Assembly: GCF_002934455.1 (NCBI RefSeq)
Contig: NZ_PTIR01000006.1
Location: forward strand, 62,001-126,000
Direction: 5' to 3'
DNA: 64,000 nt
Origin: Trinickia symbiotica
GTDB taxonomy: Bacteria > Pseudomonadota > Gammaproteobacteria > Burkholderiales > Burkholderiaceae
Shown: one piece after another, positions 9,023 through 18,128 of the stretch
How the letters are laid out: the number at the start of each line of letters is the position of its first letter
Position numbering within the stretch: position 1 is the stretch's first letter
Notes under the pieces: model-generated
The model's input: the letters and a program-made list of their open reading frames with translations, nothing else
Database searches by the model: none
Told to the model about the DNA's origin: nothing
Position numbers and translations under genes: made by a program

Positions 9023-9044
9023 CATAGGGGCCGCCGCCCCTATG
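9023..9044. terminator. Hairpin after the importer operon
   Basis: A perfect 9-bp inverted repeat (CATAGGGGC / GCCCCTATG) with a CGCC loop sits between the convergent binding-protein and dodecin genes. A T-rich stretch (CTTTTTTAC) starts only about 20 bases downstream, so it is not a textbook intrinsic terminator, but its position 60 bases past the operon end fits a bidirectional terminator. Confidence 0.5.
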
Positions 9045-9091
9045 CCTTCCGCTTCGGCTTACTTTTTTACTGTCCCTGCTGCCGGGGCGCT

Positions 9092-9301
9092 TCATTCATC
9101 GAGGCGCATGCCCACCTTGAGGGTGACCTGCCAATGGGCGACCGTGCCGTTCTCGATCCGTCCGCGCGTTTCCGTGACCTCGAACCAATCGAGGTTGCGA
9201 AGCGTCTTCGAGGCGCGTTCGAGTGCGGTGCGAATCGCGTCATCGGTCGACTGGGTCGACGAACCGGTCAGCTCGATTTGCTTGTAGACGTGATTGCTCA
9301 T
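9092..9301 (-). CDS. Dodecin flavoprotein
   Basis: A 69-aa protein matching bacterial dodecin: MSNHVYKQIELTGSSTQSTDDAIRTALERA, then NLDWFEVTETRG with the flavin-stacking Trp, then the C-terminal strand WQVTLKVGMRLDE. Dodecins form hollow 12-mers that store or sequester riboflavin/FMN in the cytoplasm. The ATG at 9301 has GGAG upstream and gives the family's exact length; the frame is open for 14 further codons. It is monocistronic, facing the importer operon tail-to-tail. Confidence 0.93.
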   Translation of the reverse strand: MSNHVYKQIELTGSSTQSTDDAIRTALERASKTLRNLDWFEVTETRGRIENGTVAHWQVTLKVGMRLDE

Positions 9302-9475
9302 GAGCGGCTCCGTTGTCCGGGGGAACAGTAAGAGTATAGGCAACGGTGCCGTGCCATGCCGGCCGAAGGCTCGCCGACAAGCGTCGGCGCAGGGACTCGC
9401 GGAGCAAAGCCACGGACAGCCCGCGGCCTCGAAGATGGTCGGTCGTACGCCCGAAAGCGGTGTGGCGCGAGAGTC

Positions 9476-9919
9476 TCAGCGCAGCGAGCGCGGCGTGGCG
9501 TCGCCCGCATTCTGACGGCGCGCGCCGCGTGCGGCCGCGCCGGCGCCGAACTCGGGAAGAATCCTTGCCCGCGCGCGGCTGGCGAAGACGAGGAACCCGA
9601 AGCCGTTCGCCTCGTACCAGTAACCGCCGTTCTCGAGCCCGTCGAGCGGTTGCTCGAGCGCGTTGGCAATCGACTCCATGCAACGCCGTCGCAGCTCGTC
9701 GACAGCCGGATACGGCGGCTGCGCGCCGCGTACGCTGCAAAGCAGGACGTCGAGGCCGGGCAGTACGTGCGCGTAGAGCACAGGTTCATCTTGCGCGCGC
9801 GCTCGCGCGATCTTCGTATCCAGCTGAGCAAACGGCTTGAATTGACGCAAGACGGCCAGAAACGACTCCTCGCTTTGCGCGCTAGCGCGCCTGCGCTTTT
9901 TCGGGAAGGACATAAACAT
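9476..9919 (-). CDS. Hypothetical protein, about 147 aa
   Basis: The product starts MFMSFPKKRRRASAQSEESF and has a mixed alpha/beta composition (KPFAQLDTKIARARAQDEPVLYAHVLPGLDVLLCSV, then WYEANGFGFLVFASRAR), with no signal peptide or membrane helix. I recognise no domain. An alternative ATG two codons later (9913) is equally plausible, since the upstream AGGCG is weak. The charged tail after residue 120 is rich in Arg/Ala/Gly and may be disordered. It is divergent from the histidine kinase, with 428 bases between them. Confidence 0.55.
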   Translation of the reverse strand: MFMSFPKKRRRASAQSEESFLAVLRQFKPFAQLDTKIARARAQDEPVLYAHVLPGLDVLLCSVRGAQPPYPAVDELRRRCMESIANALEQPLDGLENGGYWYEANGFGFLVFASRARARILPEFGAGAAARGARRQNAGDATPRSLR

Positions 9920-10347
9920 TCGCCTGAAAAAGAATTGCAAGAAACACAGCGTCCTCATGCGACCACTCCCGGCTCTCGCGCGCCGCACGTCGATCTTTTA
10001 TAGCATACGAACCGGTCGTGTTCACGATAATGCTCGGGTTCACCCGTAACCGGTCCGCATGCAGTGGCGAGTGGCGCCGCGCTGCGCGGCCGGCTACCGC
10101 TCGCCATCTACGTCAATAATAGGCCTCCCGCCCGTTCGCGTGCTGATCGAACGCAGAAAAAATGGCGATTTTGTGTGCGCCGTCGCCTCATGGCGCCGCG
10201 TTTCCGCTTCGTTGAAATATCCGGGAACTGCAACGATAATGGGGCAGCTTGACGCTCCGCATGCCGGAGCGGTGCAAGGGTCGTGCCGCGCGGTGCTTTG
10301 TGGGCTTCGGCGCGCGACCGAGAAAGCAAGAGGGCCGCCAAGGACAC
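9920..10347. other. Divergent intergenic region upstream of the histidine kinase
   Basis: This 428-base stretch separates the 147-aa hypothetical gene (minus) from the kinase (plus). It contains two copies of ACCGGTC (10011-10017 and 10049-10055) and a 7-bp hairpin CGCTCCG-catgc-CGGAGCG at 10253-10271, roughly 75 bases before the kinase start. A short plus-strand frame here has no coding character. The hairpin could be a leader structure or the remains of a terminator; nothing else is recognised. Confidence 0.4.
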
Positions 10348-11952
10348 ATGAAACTGTTCACCAAGGGGCTGCTGCTGATCGCCGTCCCGAGCGTCGTCGA
10401 ATTGGCGCTGCTCGGTATGCTGTCGAAGACACAGGAGCAGACGACGCAGGCTGCTCAGTGGGCCGCCCACAGCAAGCAGGTGCTCTACCAGGCGTCCGTC
10501 ATCGTCGATCCGCTTTTGCGCGCGGCTTCGCGTGCACGAGCGGGGCTCATTGCCGGCGACCCCTCATTCTTCGATCAGCGAACGGTGTGGGCCGAGCTCG
10601 ACAGCAAGCTCGATCAACTCGAAAAATTCGTCGCCGACGATCCTCTCCAGGTTGCTCGCCTTTCCCGTATGCACGAGGCGGTGCACGCGTATCGTGCGCG
10701 GGTGGACGCGCAGTATGCAAGCCTGAAGAGCGGCCGGCGGGCGCAATTCGCTGCGTTCGACGATACGGCGCTGCCCACGCCGATCGTGGCGTTTCGCGAC
10801 GAGCTCGACGCATTCGTCGCGGCGGAGTCGCGCCTCGACGAAGAGCGCAACGCCGAGCTCGCGTCGACGCGGGCCGGGCAGCGCCGCGCGCTCATCGCGG
10901 CGATCGCCGGGTCGATGCTGATCTGGGCCATTGCCGCGCTCGGCTTCGCGGGCAATATCGGCCGGCGGCTGGCCTCCTTGACCGCCAATGCGGAGCGTCT
11001 CGGCCGCGGGCAGTCGCTGGGCGCGCCTCTCGCGGGGGACGATGAGATCGCGGCGCTCGACAAAGTGTTGCACCGGACGAGCGCGCGCCTCGCGGAAGCG
11101 GAGCACGAGCAGGCGACGCTGCAGACTTCGCTCGAAGCGCGGGCGCGGGAGCTGACACAGGCGAACGAAAACCTGCGCCAGCAAAAGCAGGATAACGACA
11201 TGTTCATCTACAGCGTGTCGCACGATTTGCGCTCGCCGCTCGTGAACTTGCAAGGGTTTTCGCGCGAGCTTCAGGTATCGTGCGAGGAATTGCGCGCGCT
11301 GCTCGACGGCGCGCGTCTGCCGGAGCCCGAACGCGAGCGTATCATGCGTGTGCTCGACGGCAACTTGAGCGAGGCCTTGCATTTCTTGCGGACGGCCGTC
11401 GCGCGATCGGCATCGATCATCGACGCGTTGTTGCGCATTTCCCGCGCCGGACGTCTCGAATATCAGTGGCAGCGGGTCAGCGTCGCGCGGACCGTCGCGC
11501 GCGTGATCGAAGCGCTGCATGCGCCGATCGCCGAGCGCGGCATCTCGGTGTCGGTCGGAGAGCTGCCGCCCGCATGGGGCGACCCGACGGCGATCGAGCA
11601 GATTTTCGGCAATTTGATCGGCAATGCGATCAACTATCTCGATCCGGCTCGCCCCGGCCGCATCGAGGTCGGGGCGGTCGAGCGGACCGCGGACGGCACC
11701 AGCGCGCGCGGACCGCGCATGCGCGCCTATTATGTCAAAGACAACGGACTCGGCATCCCGGACGCCTATATGCCGAAAATGTTCAGCGCGTTCCAGCGGC
11801 TGCATGGCGACCGTTCGAAAGGCGACGGCATCGGCCTCGCGCTCGTGCGCCGCGTCACCGAGCGGCATGGCGGCCGTGCCTGGGTCGAGTCCGTGGAAGG
11901 TGTCGGCTCGACGTTTTTCGTGACGCTGCCCGAACAACCGATTCGCATGTAA
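10348..11952 (+). CDS. Membrane sensor histidine kinase with CHASE3-like input domain
   Basis: A 534-aa kinase. Residues 7-25 form TM1. Residues 26-180 form a helical extracytoplasmic domain of CHASE3 type (it contains RAASRARAGLIAGDPSFFDQ). Residues 181-203 form TM2. A HAMP region follows, then a coiled coil, then the HisKA domain with phospho-accepting His292 in YSVSHDLRSPLVNLQGF. The HATPase domain has the N box (NLIGNAINYL), the G1 box DNGLGIP and the G2 region GDGIGLALVRR. The start ATG is preceded by AAGGA. A hybrid kinase begins 72 bases downstream in the same direction, so the two probably form one signalling unit. The signal is unknown. Confidence 0.85.
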   Translation: MKLFTKGLLLIAVPSVVELALLGMLSKTQEQTTQAAQWAAHSKQVLYQASVIVDPLLRAASRARAGLIAGDPSFFDQRTVWAELDSKLDQLEKFVADDPLQVARLSRMHEAVHAYRARVDAQYASLKSGRRAQFAAFDDTALPTPIVAFRDELDAFVAAESRLDEERNAELASTRAGQRRALIAAIAGSMLIWAIAALGFAGNIGRRLASLTANAERLGRGQSLGAPLAGDDEIAALDKVLHRTSARLAEAEHEQATLQTSLEARARELTQANENLRQQKQDNDMFIYSVSHDLRSPLVNLQGFSRELQVSCEELRALLDGARLPEPERERIMRVLDGNLSEALHFLRTAVARSASIIDALLRISRAGRLEYQWQRVSVARTVARVIEALHAPIAERGISVSVGELPPAWGDPTAIEQIFGNLIGNAINYLDPARPGRIEVGAVERTADGTSARGPRMRAYYVKDNGLGIPDAYMPKMFSAFQRLHGDRSKGDGIGLALVRRVTERHGGRAWVESVEGVGSTFFVTLPEQPIRM

Positions 11953-11981
11953 TAAGCTGTGGAATACGCAACAAGAACGAA

Positions 11982-12006
11982 TGCACCGATTGCACCGATT
12001 GCACCA
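11982..12006 (+). repeat. Short tandem repeat between the two kinase genes
   Basis: About 2.7 copies of a 9-bp unit (TGCACCGAT) lie between the kinase stop and the hybrid-kinase ATG. The unit is in phase with the downstream frame, so if translation started at the upstream GTG (11959) it would encode Pro-Ile-Ala repeats. It probably arose by slippage. Confidence 0.7.
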
Positions 12007-12024
12007 GCCCATTCAAGAACGAGT

Positions 12025-14019
12025 ATGACCGAAGTGGCAGCCCGCCCGGAACCCGCCCGCGTGCTCCTCGTCGACGACGACGAGGGCATTTTGAGGCTCG
12101 CGCGCAAATCGCTGGAACGCGCGGGCTGCGTCGTGTTCGCGAGCGCGACGCTTGCCGCGGCACGCGAAAGCATCGGGCGCGACCGGCCCGACCTGCTCGT
12201 GCTCGACTATCAGCTCGACGGCGTGGAGACGGGGCTCGACTTTTTCCGCCGGTTGCGGCGCGAAGGCGTCGCGCTGCCGGCCATCCTCGTGACGGGTTTC
12301 ACGGACGAATCGCGCGTGATCGAGGCCTTGCGCGCCGGCGTGTCCGATGTCGTGCCCAAATCGGGTGGCTATCTCGACTACTTGCCGGAGGCCGTCGAGC
12401 GCGTGCTCGCGCAGATCCGGCTGCAGCGCGCGTCGGCCGAGGCGATCCTGCTGCGCGACCGTGAAGCCCATTACCGCAGCTTGTCCGAAGCGTTGCCTCA
12501 TCTCGTGTTCACGAGCAACACGCAGGGCGAGTGCGACTTCTTCTCCCGGCAGTGGTATGCCTACACCGGCCTCGACGAAGCGGCTTCGCGCGGCTTGGCC
12601 TGGCTCGCGGCCATCCATCCCGACGATCGCGAGACGCTGCGCCGCAAGTGGCTCGATGCCGTGCACGGCGCGGCAGCCGACTATCGCCACGAGCTGCGGA
12701 TTCGTTCGGGCGACGGCATTTACCGGTGGTTCGACGTGCATATCGCACCCGTGCGCAACGCGAGCGGAGGCGTCGGCAAATGGTTCGCGAGCTGCACGGA
12801 CATTCAGTCGCAGCGCGAGGCGCTCGAGGAGCGCGAACGGCTGCTCGCCGCCGAGCAGAGCGCGCGCCAGACGGCCGAAGAAGCGAATCGCGCGAAAGAC
12901 CGGTTCCTCGCGATGCTTTCGCACGAGCTGCGAACGCCGCTCACCCCGGTCCTGGCGGGTACGCGCGTGCTCGAGACGATGCCGGAGTTGCCCGAGGCGG
13001 CGCAGGCGAACGTCAGGATGATCCGCCGCAACATCGAGCTCGAGGCCCGGCTGATCGATGATTTGCTCGATCTCACGCGTGTCGCGAACGGCAAGCTGCG
13101 GCTGTCGCTCGAGACGGTGGACGTGCATGAAGTCATCGACAGCGTGCTCGAGCTCTTCGGCGGCGAAATTCAGCTCAAGCAGCAAGACGTGCACATCGAG
13201 AAGATGGCCGAGAGCCACTATGTCATGGCGGACCGCGCCCGGCTTCAGCAGATGCTCTGGAACCTCGTGCGCAACGCATCGAAGTTCACGCCAGAAGGCG
13301 GCCACATCTATGTGCGCACGCGCGACGCGCGCATGCACATCGAAATCTCGGTCGAAGACACGGGCATCGGTATCGCGCCGGACCAGATCGACAAGCTCTT
13401 CAATGCGTTCGAGCAGGGTAGCCAGCGCATGACGCAGCAGTTCGGCGGTCTCGGACTCGGCCTTGCGATTACGAAGGCGTTGACCGATGCCCACGGCGGC
13501 ACCGTCAGCGCGCAGAGCCCGGGCCCGCATTGCGGCGCGACGTTTACGATCGCGTTACCGACCGTCGCCGCGTCGGCATCCGAGCCCGTCGTCGCGCCGC
13601 CGGCCGCCGTCGGCGCGGACGAGCGGCTCGCCATTCTGCTCGTGGAGGACCACGCCGACACGGCCGAAGTCATGGCGCAATTGATGCGCGGCCTTGGCCA
13701 CGAAGTGACGGTGGCGTCGAGCGTCGCGGCCGCGCTCGACGCCGCGCGGAGCGCGCCTTTCGACCTGGTCGTCAGCGATATCGGGCTGCCTGACGGCACG
13801 GGGATCGACTTTATCGGGGAATTTCGCCTGCGCTCGCAAGCGCCGGCCGTGGCATTGACGGGTTTCGGCACGGACGAGGACGTCCGGCGGTGCCTTGCCG
13901 CCGGCTTCACCTCGCATTTGACGAAGCCCGTCAACTTTGGCCAGCTCGAGGAGCTGATCCAGCGCGCGGCCGCCGCCAAGGCACGTGGCGGCGACGGCCC
14001 GCGCTCCGCGCTGGCTTGA
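12025..14019 (+). CDS. Hybrid histidine kinase: receiver-PAS-HisKA-HATPase-receiver
   Basis: A 664-aa soluble protein with five modules. Receiver 1 (11-125) has acidic residues VDDDE and phospho-acceptor Asp61. A PAS domain (about 150-265) contains FFSRQWYAYTGL. HisKA has His300 in MLSHELRTPL. The HATPase has VEDTGIGIAPDQ and GLGLGLAIT. Receiver 2 (533-650) has Asp585 in VVSDIGLPDG and Lys in LTKPVN. There is no DNA-binding output, so the signal must pass to another protein. It has no membrane segment and follows a membrane kinase, which may phosphorylate receiver 1. The ATG at 12025 was preferred; a GTG at 11959 would add 22 residues through a short tandem repeat. Confidence 0.85.
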   Translation: MTEVAARPEPARVLLVDDDEGILRLARKSLERAGCVVFASATLAAARESIGRDRPDLLVLDYQLDGVETGLDFFRRLRREGVALPAILVTGFTDESRVIEALRAGVSDVVPKSGGYLDYLPEAVERVLAQIRLQRASAEAILLRDREAHYRSLSEALPHLVFTSNTQGECDFFSRQWYAYTGLDEAASRGLAWLAAIHPDDRETLRRKWLDAVHGAAADYRHELRIRSGDGIYRWFDVHIAPVRNASGGVGKWFASCTDIQSQREALEERERLLAAEQSARQTAEEANRAKDRFLAMLSHELRTPLTPVLAGTRVLETMPELPEAAQANVRMIRRNIELEARLIDDLLDLTRVANGKLRLSLETVDVHEVIDSVLELFGGEIQLKQQDVHIEKMAESHYVMADRARLQQMLWNLVRNASKFTPEGGHIYVRTRDARMHIEISVEDTGIGIAPDQIDKLFNAFEQGSQRMTQQFGGLGLGLAITKALTDAHGGTVSAQSPGPHCGATFTIALPTVAASASEPVVAPPAAVGADERLAILLVEDHADTAEVMAQLMRGLGHEVTVASSVAAALDAARSAPFDLVVSDIGLPDGTGIDFIGEFRLRSQAPAVALTGFGTDEDVRRCLAAGFTSHLTKPVNFGQLEELIQRAAAAKARGGDGPRSALA

Positions 14020-14093
14020 ACTGCGCGGCGTTATCGGAGCTTCGCGCCGTAGGCCGATGCGCCACGCGCCTGGCGAGCTCGACCCGCCGATAT

Positions 14094-14540
14094 TCAGCGC
14101 GGCGCGCGCTTCAGTTCGTCGCGAATTTCGCGCAGCAACAGGACGTCTTCGGGCGTCGGCGCCGGTGCGGCAGCCTCCGCGGGCGTCGGCCTGCGCAGGG
14201 CATTGATGAACTTCACCATCGCGAACACGATGAGCGCGAGAATCAGGAAGTTGATCAGAACGGTGATGAACGAGCCGTAGCCGAACACGGCCACGCCCGC
14301 CTGCAGAAGGTCTTTGTAAGACTCGGGGTTGCCCTTGAACGAAGGCGGGATGTCGCCCAGCCGGATGAACTTGTTCGAGAAGTCGAGGCCCCCCGTGGCC
14401 AGGCCGACGACCGGCATGATCAGATCCTTGACGATCGAATTGACGATCGTCGAAAAGGCGCCGCCGATGATCACGCCGATCGCGAGATCCATCACGTTGC
14501 CCTTGAGGGCGAATTCCTTAAATTCTTTTGCGATGCTCAT
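14094..14540 (-). CDS. mscL: Large-conductance mechanosensitive channel
   Basis: A 148-aa MscL. The N-terminal amphipathic helix ([29 protein letters not shown]) leads into TM1 with the family's glycine-rich face. A periplasmic loop (about 47-75) follows, then TM2 (about 78-103, [20 protein letters not shown]) and the cytoplasmic C-terminal helix. The channel opens under membrane tension to release solutes on hypo-osmotic shock. AAGGAGGG stands nine bases before the ATG. The C-terminal linker is Ala/Pro-rich ([14 protein letters not shown]). It converges on the hybrid kinase gene from the other side. Confidence 0.96.
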   Translation of the reverse strand: MSIAKEFKEFALKGNVMDLAIGVIIGGAFSTIVNSIVKDLIMPVVGLATGGLDFSNKFIRLGDIPPSFKGNPESYKDLLQAGVAVFGYGSFITVLINFLILALIVFAMVKFINALRRPTPAEAAAPAPTPEDVLLLREIRDELKRAPR

Positions 14541-14942
14541 CTCTGTTCCCTCCTTATGAACGGCGCGCGTGGCGGCAAAGCTGCGCGTCCGCGGCCATGA
14601 TAGCGAACGGCCAGAGTGTTCGTACAGGGCGGGCGTTTCTTTTTGGTGTCGTTGCGTCGCGCGACAAACCGTGAGGCGCAGGAGGAGACGGACTCGATCC
14701 CTGTGTTTACGGCGGCGCGGCGCATACCTTGATAGTCGCGGCCGTAGTGAGTTACCTGCATTGCGCGCCTGAAATGCCACGTTAAGATGAGGTCGCGCCT
14801 TCGCACGCACGACGCGCCCGCAAGACCGCTCGCAGCAGACCGGGTAGTAAAAAACGCTCCGTCAGAGAGCCATCCGTGCGCGCTTTACACCACTACTAAG
14901 GAACCGTGCGCTTCCGTTTTCGGCGCGCACGCGCTTGATACC
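14541..14942. other. Divergent intergenic region between mscL and the chemoreceptor gene
   Basis: These 402 bases hold the upstream regions of both mscL (minus) and the chemoreceptor (plus). Apart from the mscL ribosome-binding site I see no clear promoter. In particular I find no good sigma-28 pattern (TAAA-N15-GCCGATAA) in front of the chemoreceptor. The open frame running into the chemoreceptor from 14787 does not look coding. Confidence 0.4.
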
Positions 14943-16577
14943 ATGCTGAATCGCTTGACGATACGCGGGGGGCTGACGCTCACGATCGCGGGCTATACGC
15001 TCGCGCTGGTTGCGACGATGGCCGTTGCGATGCTCGGGCTCAACCAGAGCAATAACGCGCTGAAACAGATGTTCGCCACCGACACGGCGGCGCTGACGCA
15101 TCTGAAAACGAGCTCGGAGCGCATGCTGCAGGTGCGGCTCGCGCTCAGCAGCTACGAAACGCTGTTTGCGATGGGCGAGGCGTCCGACGACATGTTGCCG
15201 AAAGCGCATGATGTGATCAAAGAAAGCGACGCCGAATGGGCCGAATATCTGAAGAAACCGCGCGACGCCGAGGAGGCGCAGCTCGCGGACGCGGTCGGCA
15301 CGGCCCGCAGCGCGCTCATTGCGCAAGCCGTCGAGCCGGAGTTCAAGGCGCTGCAAGACAACGACTTCAACGCGTTTCGCAATCTGCAAGGGCGCACGGC
15401 GAATGCGCTCTACACGCGCTATGACGCCGCGATCGGCGCGCTCGAAGCGTTGCAGGTCCGGCATCAGCAGGCTCGCTATGATCGCGCGCAGGCGGCTTTT
15501 CATACGCTGGCGGTCGGCGCCGCCGTCATCGCGATTGCCGCGCTCATCGTCGGCGCACTTGCCCGGACGGCACTCGTCGCGGCCGTCGTGCGGCCGATCG
15601 ACGGTGTAATCCGGCATTTCGAGCGCATTGCTTCGGGCGATCTGACCGGCTCGATCGACGCGAGGCGTCGCAACGAGATGGGGCGATTGCTGGAAGGCTT
15701 GCAGCGGATGCAGGCGGCGCTTGCCGCCACGGTATCGCGCGTGCGTAGCGGCTCGGAGGCGATCATGCACGGTGCGCGGGAGATCGCTTCGGGCAACGCC
15801 GATCTTTCACAACGAACGGAGCAGCAGGCCGCCTCGCTCGCCGAAACGGCCGCGAGCATGGAGGAGCTGACGGCGACCGTCAAGCAGAACGCCGAGCATG
15901 CGCGCGAGGCGAGCGGGCTTGCCGACGATGCATCGCGTACGGCGACGAAGGGCGGTGAGGTTGTCGGCGACGTCGTGCGGACGATGGAAGATATCGCCTC
16001 GAGCTCGCATCAGATCGGCGATATCAGCGGCGTCATCGAAGGCATCGCATTCCAGACGAACATCCTTGCGCTCAATGCGGCCGTCGAGGCGGCGCGCGCG
16101 GGAGAGCAGGGGCGCGGCTTCGCCGTCGTCGCGGGCGAGGTCCGCAGCCTCGCGCAACGCAGCGCGAGCGCGGCCAAGGAAATCAAGGCCCTCATCGCCG
16201 AATCGGCCGGCAAGGTCGAGGCCGGCACGACGCTCGTCGCACGCGCCGGCTCGACGATGGACGAAGTCGTGGCCGCGGTGCGCCGGGTGACGGACATCAT
16301 CGGCAAGATCAGCGCGGCTTCTGGCGAGCAGTCGAACGGCATTGAGCAAATCGGTCGCGCGGTCATGCAGATGGACACCGTGACTCAGCAGAACGCGGCG
16401 CTCGTCGAGCAAGCCGCGGCCGCCGCGGCGTCGCTCGAAGAGCAGGCGGCGCGGCTCGACGCGGCCGTGGCCGAGTTTCGGGTCGCCGCGTCCCCACTGG
16501 CGCGGGCGCCGTCGCAGCCAGTCGAGGTGGCCGCGACGGCGAGTCGCTTGCGACCGGAACCGGCGTTTTCGGCATAG
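14943..16577 (+). CDS. Methyl-accepting chemotaxis protein
   Basis: A 544-aa transmembrane chemoreceptor. TM1 is at 9-31. The periplasmic four-helix-bundle-type sensor (about 32-185) contains [25 protein letters not shown], as in Tar/Tsr-like receptors of this family. TM2 is near 190-212, HAMP follows to about 265, and then the long signalling coiled coil with hairpin tip [20 protein letters not shown] and [15 protein letters not shown]. No CheR/CheB-docking pentapeptide (NWETF-like) is seen at the C terminus, which is Ala/Pro-rich instead. The ATG at 14943 is chosen because it precedes TM1 directly. The ligand is unknown. Confidence 0.92.
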   Translation: MLNRLTIRGGLTLTIAGYTLALVATMAVAMLGLNQSNNALKQMFATDTAALTHLKTSSERMLQVRLALSSYETLFAMGEASDDMLPKAHDVIKESDAEWAEYLKKPRDAEEAQLADAVGTARSALIAQAVEPEFKALQDNDFNAFRNLQGRTANALYTRYDAAIGALEALQVRHQQARYDRAQAAFHTLAVGAAVIAIAALIVGALARTALVAAVVRPIDGVIRHFERIASGDLTGSIDARRRNEMGRLLEGLQRMQAALAATVSRVRSGSEAIMHGAREIASGNADLSQRTEQQAASLAETAASMEELTATVKQNAEHAREASGLADDASRTATKGGEVVGDVVRTMEDIASSSHQIGDISGVIEGIAFQTNILALNAAVEAARAGEQGRGFAVVAGEVRSLAQRSASAAKEIKALIAESAGKVEAGTTLVARAGSTMDEVVAAVRRVTDIIGKISAASGEQSNGIEQIGRAVMQMDTVTQQNAALVEQAAAAAASLEEQAARLDAAVAEFRVAASPLARAPSQPVEVAATASRLRPEPAFSA

Positions 16578-16632
16578 CGTCGATACCGGGCAGCCGTAGC
16601 CGACCCTTCGTCACCATCGTCGCGACCGGCGG

Positions 16633-18126
16633 CTACAGAAAACGATAATCGCCAGCGCGCACACGTCGCGTGAGCCGCCGGAACGAAAATGTGAATCCGG
16701 GCCACAGTGCCGTGTTTTTCCCGCTCTCGGACAGATACCAGCTCCGGCACCCCGTCTGCCAGACGGAGCGCCGCAGCGCATGCTGCAGTTGCTCGTTGAA
16801 CGCGCACTGCGCTTCATGGCGAACTTCCATCGTACGCACGCGGCGTCGCTGCAGCGTGCGCAGGCAATCGGCGACATAGCCGATATGCGACTCGATCATG
16901 TAGACCATCGAGTTGTGTCCGAGCCCGGTGTTCGGTCCCGTGATCATGAAAAAATTCGGGAAACCGGCGATGCTCGCGCCGAGATAGGCTTGCGGGCCTT
17001 CGCGCCGCCAGAGTGTATCGAGGTCGGCGCCATCGACGCCGGTCACGGAGAACGGCGCGCCCGCGTCGTTGACCTTGAATCCCGTGCCGCAAATGATCGC
17101 GTCGACCGCGTGATGCTTGCCATCCTCGGTGACGATTCCGTCGGCGACGATTTCCCGAATCGGCGCCGTGACGAGATCGACGTTGGGCTGCGCAAGCGCG
17201 GGGTAGTAATCGCTCGACAACAGTACGCGTTTGCAGCCGAGCTGGTAATCGGGTGTGAGCTTCGCGCGCAGCACCGGATCCTTTACCCGGCGGGCAAGGT
17301 AGCCGAGGCTGAACGCCATCGGCCGCTTCATCAGCTTCGGGTTCACGACGAAGCCGAGCGCGCGCACTTCGTGCTGCCAGTAAAGGCCATAGCGCACGAG
17401 ACGTTGCGTAAATGGAAAGGTTCGAAAAAGTGTCTTCGCGCGCTCGCTGATCGCGCGATCGCGGCGCGGCATGATCCACGGCGGCGTGCGCTGAAAGACC
17501 GAAAGGTGCGCGACGCGCGGCTGAATGCGCGGCACGAATTGGACAGCGCTCGCGCCCGTGCCGACAACAGCGATGCGCTTACCCTCGAGCGCATACTCGT
17601 GATCCCAGCAAGCGGAATGAAAGAGCTTGCCGGCGAAACGCTCGATATCCGGGATTCGCGGCAGTGCGGGCCGAGAGAGGGGACCGTTCGCTGCGATGAC
17701 GACGTCGGCTTCGACGGTCTCCCTGGTCCCGTTCGCCAGGAGCTCCAGCCGCCAGATCCGGGCGTCGTCGTCGAATGTCGCCGCCGCCACGCGCGCGTTG
17801 AAGCGGATGAACGGCATGAGGCCGTACTTGTTCGCGCAACGCTTCAGATACGCAAGTATCTCTTGCTGAGAGGCGAAGGTGCGCGACCAGAGCGGGTTCG
17901 GCTCGAACGAGAACGAATAGAGGTGCGAAGGGATGTCGCAGGCGGCGCCAGGGTAGGTATTTTCGCGCCACGTGCCGCCGACGTCGGCCCCCGCTTCGTA
18001 GATCGTGAACGTGCCAAGGCCCATCCGCATCAGGCGGATGGCCATGCCGATGCCGGCAAAACCGCAACCGATGATCGCAATGCGAGGCGGCGCGGTTCGG
18101 GCAGCCTCGCGCGGCATGCCGGCCAA
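16633..18126 (-). CDS. Flavin-containing monooxygenase (Baeyer-Villiger type)
   Basis: A 497-aa FAD/NADPH monooxygenase. The FAD-binding motif GCGFAG lies at residues 20-25, followed by DVGGTWRENTYPGAACDIPSHLYSFSF. The Baeyer-Villiger fingerprint appears as FAGKLFHSACWD (F-x-G-x3-H-x3-W-D), then a second Rossmann motif VVGTGASAVQ for NADPH. Such enzymes insert oxygen next to ketones or oxidise heteroatoms. The substrate cannot be told from sequence. It is the second gene of an apparent minus-strand pair with no clear functional partner; the TPR/glycine-rich gene ends two bases from its start. Confidence 0.9.
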   Translation of the reverse strand: MAGMPREAARTAPPRIAIIGCGFAGIGMAIRLMRMGLGTFTIYEAGADVGGTWRENTYPGAACDIPSHLYSFSFEPNPLWSRTFASQQEILAYLKRCANKYGLMPFIRFNARVAAATFDDDARIWRLELLANGTRETVEADVVIAANGPLSRPALPRIPDIERFAGKLFHSACWDHEYALEGKRIAVVGTGASAVQFVPRIQPRVAHLSVFQRTPPWIMPRRDRAISERAKTLFRTFPFTQRLVRYGLYWQHEVRALGFVVNPKLMKRPMAFSLGYLARRVKDPVLRAKLTPDYQLGCKRVLLSSDYYPALAQPNVDLVTAPIREIVADGIVTEDGKHHAVDAIICGTGFKVNDAGAPFSVTGVDGADLDTLWRREGPQAYLGASIAGFPNFFMITGPNTGLGHNSMVYMIESHIGYVADCLRTLQRRRVRTMEVRHEAQCAFNEQLQHALRRSVWQTGCRSWYLSESGKNTALWPGFTFSFRRLTRRVRAGDYRFL

Positions 18127-18128
18127 GC

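Noticed and set aside
10253-10271. Small RNA or riboswitch upstream of the histidine kinase
   Set aside because: There is only one short hairpin, with no T run, no known riboswitch core and no promoter.
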